Shown here one piece after another: positions 63,700-64,000 of a DNA stretch of 64,000 nt; position 1 is the first letter of the stretch; the number at the start of each line of letters is the position of its first letter. Position numbers and translations under genes: made by a program. The notes under the pieces are model-generated. The model did not search any database. It was given only the letters and a program-made list of their open reading frames with translations, and had not been told where the DNA came from. This DNA is from Glandiceps talaboti (taxonomy: Eukaryota > Hemichordata > Enteropneusta > Spengelidae), in assembly GCF_964340395.1 (NCBI RefSeq), contig NC_135565.1, forward strand, positions 1,551,001-1,615,000. The letters run 5' to 3'.

Positions 63700-64000
63700 T
63701 CCAGTCACAACATTGTAAACATGTATTATATGTGTGTGGTTGATACTGTATACATGTACATGTATTATATGTGTGTGGTTGACACTGTATACATGTATTA
63801 TATGTGAGTGACACTGTATACATGTATTATATGTGTGGTTGACACTGTATACATGTATAATATGTGAGTGACACTGTATACATGTATTATATGTGTGGCT
63901 GACACTGTATACATGTATTATATGTGTGGCTGACACTGTATACATGTATTATATGTGTGGCTGACACTGTATACATGTATTATATGTGTGACACTGTATA
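63700..64000. repeat. 31-bp minisatellite, about 10 copies, running off the window
   Basis: Units contain GTATACATGTATTATATGTG with TGGTTGACACT or TGAGTGACACT. It lies in the intron upstream of the first visible exon and continues past 64000. Confidence 0.93.

Overview
This window is invertebrate-type animal genomic DNA. It has spliced genes with GT-AG introns, minisatellites that fill most of the introns, a DIRS/Ngaro-like retrotransposon and hAT-type DNA elements. There are no bacterial operons, no rRNA, and I recognise no tRNA. I cannot name the species. The mix of a ZC3H11A orthologue, an Ngaro-like element and minisatellites that straddle splice sites makes a chordate-grade invertebrate such as amphioxus plausible, but that is inference.

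One host gene organises almost the whole window. It is a minus-strand orthologue of ZC3H11A, the CCCH zinc-finger mRNA-export factor. I assembled 15 coding exons from 63617 down to the stop codon at 6250. All joints have GT-AG sites, every reading phase chains, and the total is 1932 nt (643 codons plus stop). The N-terminus, with the first half of zinc finger 1, lies beyond base 64000. The C-terminal acidic DDLLLEL motif sits immediately before the stop.

Layout from left to right. Bases 1-6247 lie 3' of the gene and hold minisatellites with 38/40-, 48-, 30-, 24-, 54- and 50-bp units plus a dispersed repeat with a (CA)n tract. Bases 6250-6415 are the last exon, followed upstream by a 9-kb array of about 191 units of 47 bp. 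At 16.2-21.6 kb an 11-bp minisatellite is split by a complete 4521-bp Ngaro-like element (gag, RT-RNase H, tyrosine recombinase) with split direct repeats A1-B1-A2-B2. Bases 21.9-27.4 kb hold exons 13-11 and a 51-bp array. At 27.4-37.3 kb there are 31/33-bp and 21-bp arrays, the latter split by a 1763-bp hAT-type element with a perfect 8-bp duplication. Bases 37.4-48.1 kb hold the exon-dense middle of the gene (exons 10-3) with dispersed repeats and a 49-bp array at the exon 4 donor. At 48.1-60.1 kb a large intron holds a splice-acceptor array, a foldback element, a 59-bp array that looks like about 43 copies of a 36-nt microexon, and a second hAT-type element. Bases 60-64 kb hold exons 2 and 1 with further arrays.

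The most notable theme is that at least four minisatellites appear to be seeded on functional gene landmarks. These are a splice donor (exon 4), a splice acceptor (exon 3), the stop codon (exon 15) and a putative cassette microexon in intron 2. The three best-defined transposon insertions all lie inside minisatellite arrays.
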